DNA from: JAABRU01 sp964505535
Lineage (GTDB): Bacteria > Desulfobacterota > Desulfobacteria > Desulfobacterales > Desulfococcaceae
Direction of reading: 5' to 3'
Length of the DNA: 6,034 bases
NCBI GenBank assembly: GCA_964505535.1
Contig: CAZDIU010000312.1
Coordinates: 1-6,034 of the forward strand
In this document: in pieces, positions 5,401 to 6,034 of the stretch
How positions within the stretch are numbered: the stretch's first letter is position 1
Layout of the letters: every line of letters starts with the position of its first letter
Translations under genes and position numbers: made by a program
Notes under the pieces: model-generated
What the model saw: the letters and a program-made list of their open reading frames with translations, nothing else
Databases searched by the model: none
What the model was told of the DNA's origin: nothing

Positions 5401-5900
5401 CCCTGCTGGAGGAAATCTGGCTTTTTGATCCCTTCCCGGATGATGCAAAGCTCTGGCTGAGCAGACGCATGAAGCGGCATCATTTCTTTCCGGGTGAAAG
5501 CATTGTGCGTCAGGGCGATTCCGGCAGTTCCCTCTTCATTATTGAAGAAGGGGTTGTGGCTGTGCGGGTCAAGTTTGACAATCAGGCCAAAGCTGTGGAA
5601 GTGGCACGGATGGGCGCGGGCAATGTTTTCGGGGAAATGGGACTGCTGACCGGTGAAAGCCGGACTGCCACCATTATTTCCGTGACAGAAACCTGGCTCT
5701 ATGAAGTGACCAAAGAGGACATTGCGCCTCTGATTGAACGGGAGCCCCGCATTTCCCGGCGCATGAGTGACATTCTCACGGAACGGAAAATGGCGACCGA
5801 GGCAAAGAAACAGACCGGAGATGCGCGGGACTTTGACAAAGCCACCATCGCGGCACAGATATTCAGCAAAATTCAGAATTTTTTCGGATTTAAAAAATAA
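2421..5900 (+). CDS. Multidomain receptor-channel: periplasmic binding protein + pentameric-channel-like ectodomain + MscS channel + cyclic-nucleotide-binding domain
   Basis: This 1159-residue inner-membrane protein probably opens an MscS-type pore in response to ligands. Seen in order: lysine-rich signal peptide with lipobox VMGC (Cys24); type I periplasmic binding domain (about 34-411; GPMTGPNQSVG start, HYSSCS 110-115, SPAST 131-135, GPDAF 262-266), LivJ-like and expected to bind an amino acid or similar solute; beta-rich domain (about 434-642) with DFFLWFRF (466-473), YRVRGRF (528-534) and NNLIYVKD (562-569), resembling pentameric ligand-gated channel ectodomains; five membrane helices (about 654-673, 684-705, 714-734, 759-779, 781-811), the last being the MscS pore helix (GLALQVNISN) followed by ERPFRVGDWV (816-825); MscS beta and alpha/beta domains to about 982; cNMP-binding domain (about 1000-1122) with cassette FGEMGLLTGESRTA (1070-1083). 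Five helices put the binding domains outside and the cNMP domain inside. MscS plus cNMP matches the bCNG family; the N-terminal half is unusual. It appears to be monocistronic. Ligands and the middle-domain homology are inferred. Confidence 0.93.
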   Translation: MHKKKIGYILSGLLLVSFFTVMGCKFFFKKDENSIRIALAGPMTGPNQSVGKSFYQGVKLCLDEVNRQGGINGRKIELDVHDDHNTPELARDAAEQKIARSQAIAVIGHHYSSCSIQAGEIYKNQGIPAISPASTNVKVTENNPWYFRTSFNDRAQGRFLAHYAQMVFGKTAASIIFENDDYGRYLAEVFEETSKELGTEIKYKWSFDANDRLLEDTLKQIVYDLKSKEEDAGVIFVSTHAGPGISILRTMKDALVINPVMGPDAFASEAFQKGFEAFPKEKRNPGYYTNGMYVTTPLIFDTSNEKGQNFKDRYWKKYGELPGWHAAFAYDSALVLIHALKNITLGNSLASLSEDRRKLRNFLARMTSVEDAVEGVTGFNYFDQKGDAQKPVLIGVYKNRTIVSALTQFKAVTNPAVQAYLETSREKDRAVEFDGYYMYRINVIYTGVEMNEIRDMDFSDLTCTLDFFLWFRFQGAEELNQWTFLNAVEPLPQEVDAKAGKEKFPSFGVKIEPIRQKVTPDNLHYYLYRVRGRFRMDFLPAQSAYGEHMVGISFRHPELDRNNLIYVKDVMGMGEIHDERDILEKMQSDQVLSPAYDWKISQVSFFQDTVEEISKGNPEYLNIIGSTVSYSRFNVGMRIVPDKLILRNLIPKKWVGYMFAFSLFFFFLIPLAGKTRRFSSFLKTLWFFHFLFAFFLLMSGEYFAINHLGGTYYLEPIMLLINILWWVIPSYFLSKGARKFIWDPLEEKTGRKVPHVVKNALSIIIYVLALFGIVAFVFNHPLTSLLASTGVAAMILGLALQVNISNIFSGIAINVERPFRVGDWVKINEFKEGRVIDINWRTTRIKTRDDTILCISNSHASESVIENFSYPDDGFYQYFTVHIDPVHPPERVKKILLDAALSTEGVEKEPMPSTRFLGLTAGMTGQSKSWAANYLVSVYVRDYGKKFAYNEAIWANIWTHLRQAGIRHVIDRQEMHMVLEGIRRKKAIPDKAFALLEEIWLFDPFPDDAKLWLSRRMKRHHFFPGESIVRQGDSGSSLFIIEEGVVAVRVKFDNQAKAVEVARMGAGNVFGEMGLLTGESRTATIISVTETWLYEVTKEDIAPLIEREPRISRRMSDILTERKMATEAKKQTGDARDFDKATIAAQIFSKIQNFFGFKK

Positions 5901-5922
5901 GATTCTTTAAGGATTTTTCCGG

Positions 5923-5967
5923 ATGCCTGCTTTTGCAGGCATGACGTCATTCCGGCCAAAGCCGGAA
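5923..5967. repeat. REP-like double hairpin after the channel gene
   Basis: The first hairpin is ATGCCTGC-TTTT-GCAGGCAT (5923-5942), the second TTCCGGC-CAAA-GCCGGAA (5950-5967). Between and overlapping them is the perfect 10-bp palindrome ATGACGTCAT (5941-5950). The unit starts 22 bases after the stop codon. There is no T-tract after either stem, so a classical terminator is not supported in the plus direction. Its position and compact paired-hairpin form are typical of repetitive extragenic palindromes, which can protect the 3' end of an mRNA or attenuate transcription. Confidence 0.6.
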
Positions 5968-5980
5968 CCCGGTGTTTCCG

Positions 5981-6034
5981 CTGAAACCTGAACACTGAAA
6001 CCTCAAAACCGGTATATCAGCAATTTTCAAATCC
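5981..6034 (+). repeat. Dispersed repeat, copy 2
   Basis: Positions 5981-6002 repeat 1775-1796 exactly (22 bases) and 6022-6033 repeat 1808-1819 exactly (12 bases), with 19 rather than 11 intervening bases. The copy runs to the window edge and may continue. Together with copy 1 it brackets the channel gene in direct orientation. Confidence 0.75.

Overview
The window looks like chromosome of a Gram-negative, probably anaerobic, Desulfobacterota-like bacterium. This placement is an inference from moderate GC coding DNA beside AT-rich intergenic DNA crowded with short palindromic repeats, a phenylacetate-CoA-ligase-family gene, and a large multidomain receptor-channel. No single marker fixes the taxon.

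Layout. Positions 1-841 hold the N-terminal 280 codons of a phenylacetate-CoA ligase family enzyme on the minus strand, cut by the window edge. Positions 842-1260 are a divergent intergenic stretch with several palindromes and a good sigma70-type promoter leading to a tRNA-Glu (anticodon CTC, 1261-1336), which is followed by a clear rho-independent terminator (1370-1408). Positions 1409-2420 have no convincing gene but are dense in repeats. These include a heptamer-like TCAGG/ACACTGAA block, a CTGTCAG hairpin, and a 186-bp imperfect inverted-repeat element (1918-2103) resembling a non-autonomous mobile element, with a terminator-like hairpin and a G-quadruplex motif inside it.

The main item is a single 1159-residue reading frame on the plus strand (2421-5900). 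In order it reads as: lipoprotein-type signal peptide with a VMGC lipobox; LivJ-like type I periplasmic amino-acid/branched-chain binding domain; a beta-rich domain that resembles the extracellular ligand-binding domain of pentameric (Cys-loop-type) ligand-gated channels; five membrane helices, the last being an MscS pore helix; the MscS beta and alpha/beta cytoplasmic domains; and a C-terminal cyclic-nucleotide-binding domain with an intact phosphate-binding cassette. It looks like a chemically gated channel sensing a periplasmic solute outside and a cyclic nucleotide inside. The signal peptide, MscS and cNMP assignments are strong. The pentameric-channel-like middle domain is the most novel and least certain call.

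After the channel gene come two tight hairpins flanking a 10-bp palindrome (5923-5967), then a second copy (5981-6034) of the repeat found at 1775-1819. The channel gene therefore stands alone, bracketed by same-orientation dispersed repeats about 4.2 kb apart. No other gene in the window appears co-transcribed with it.
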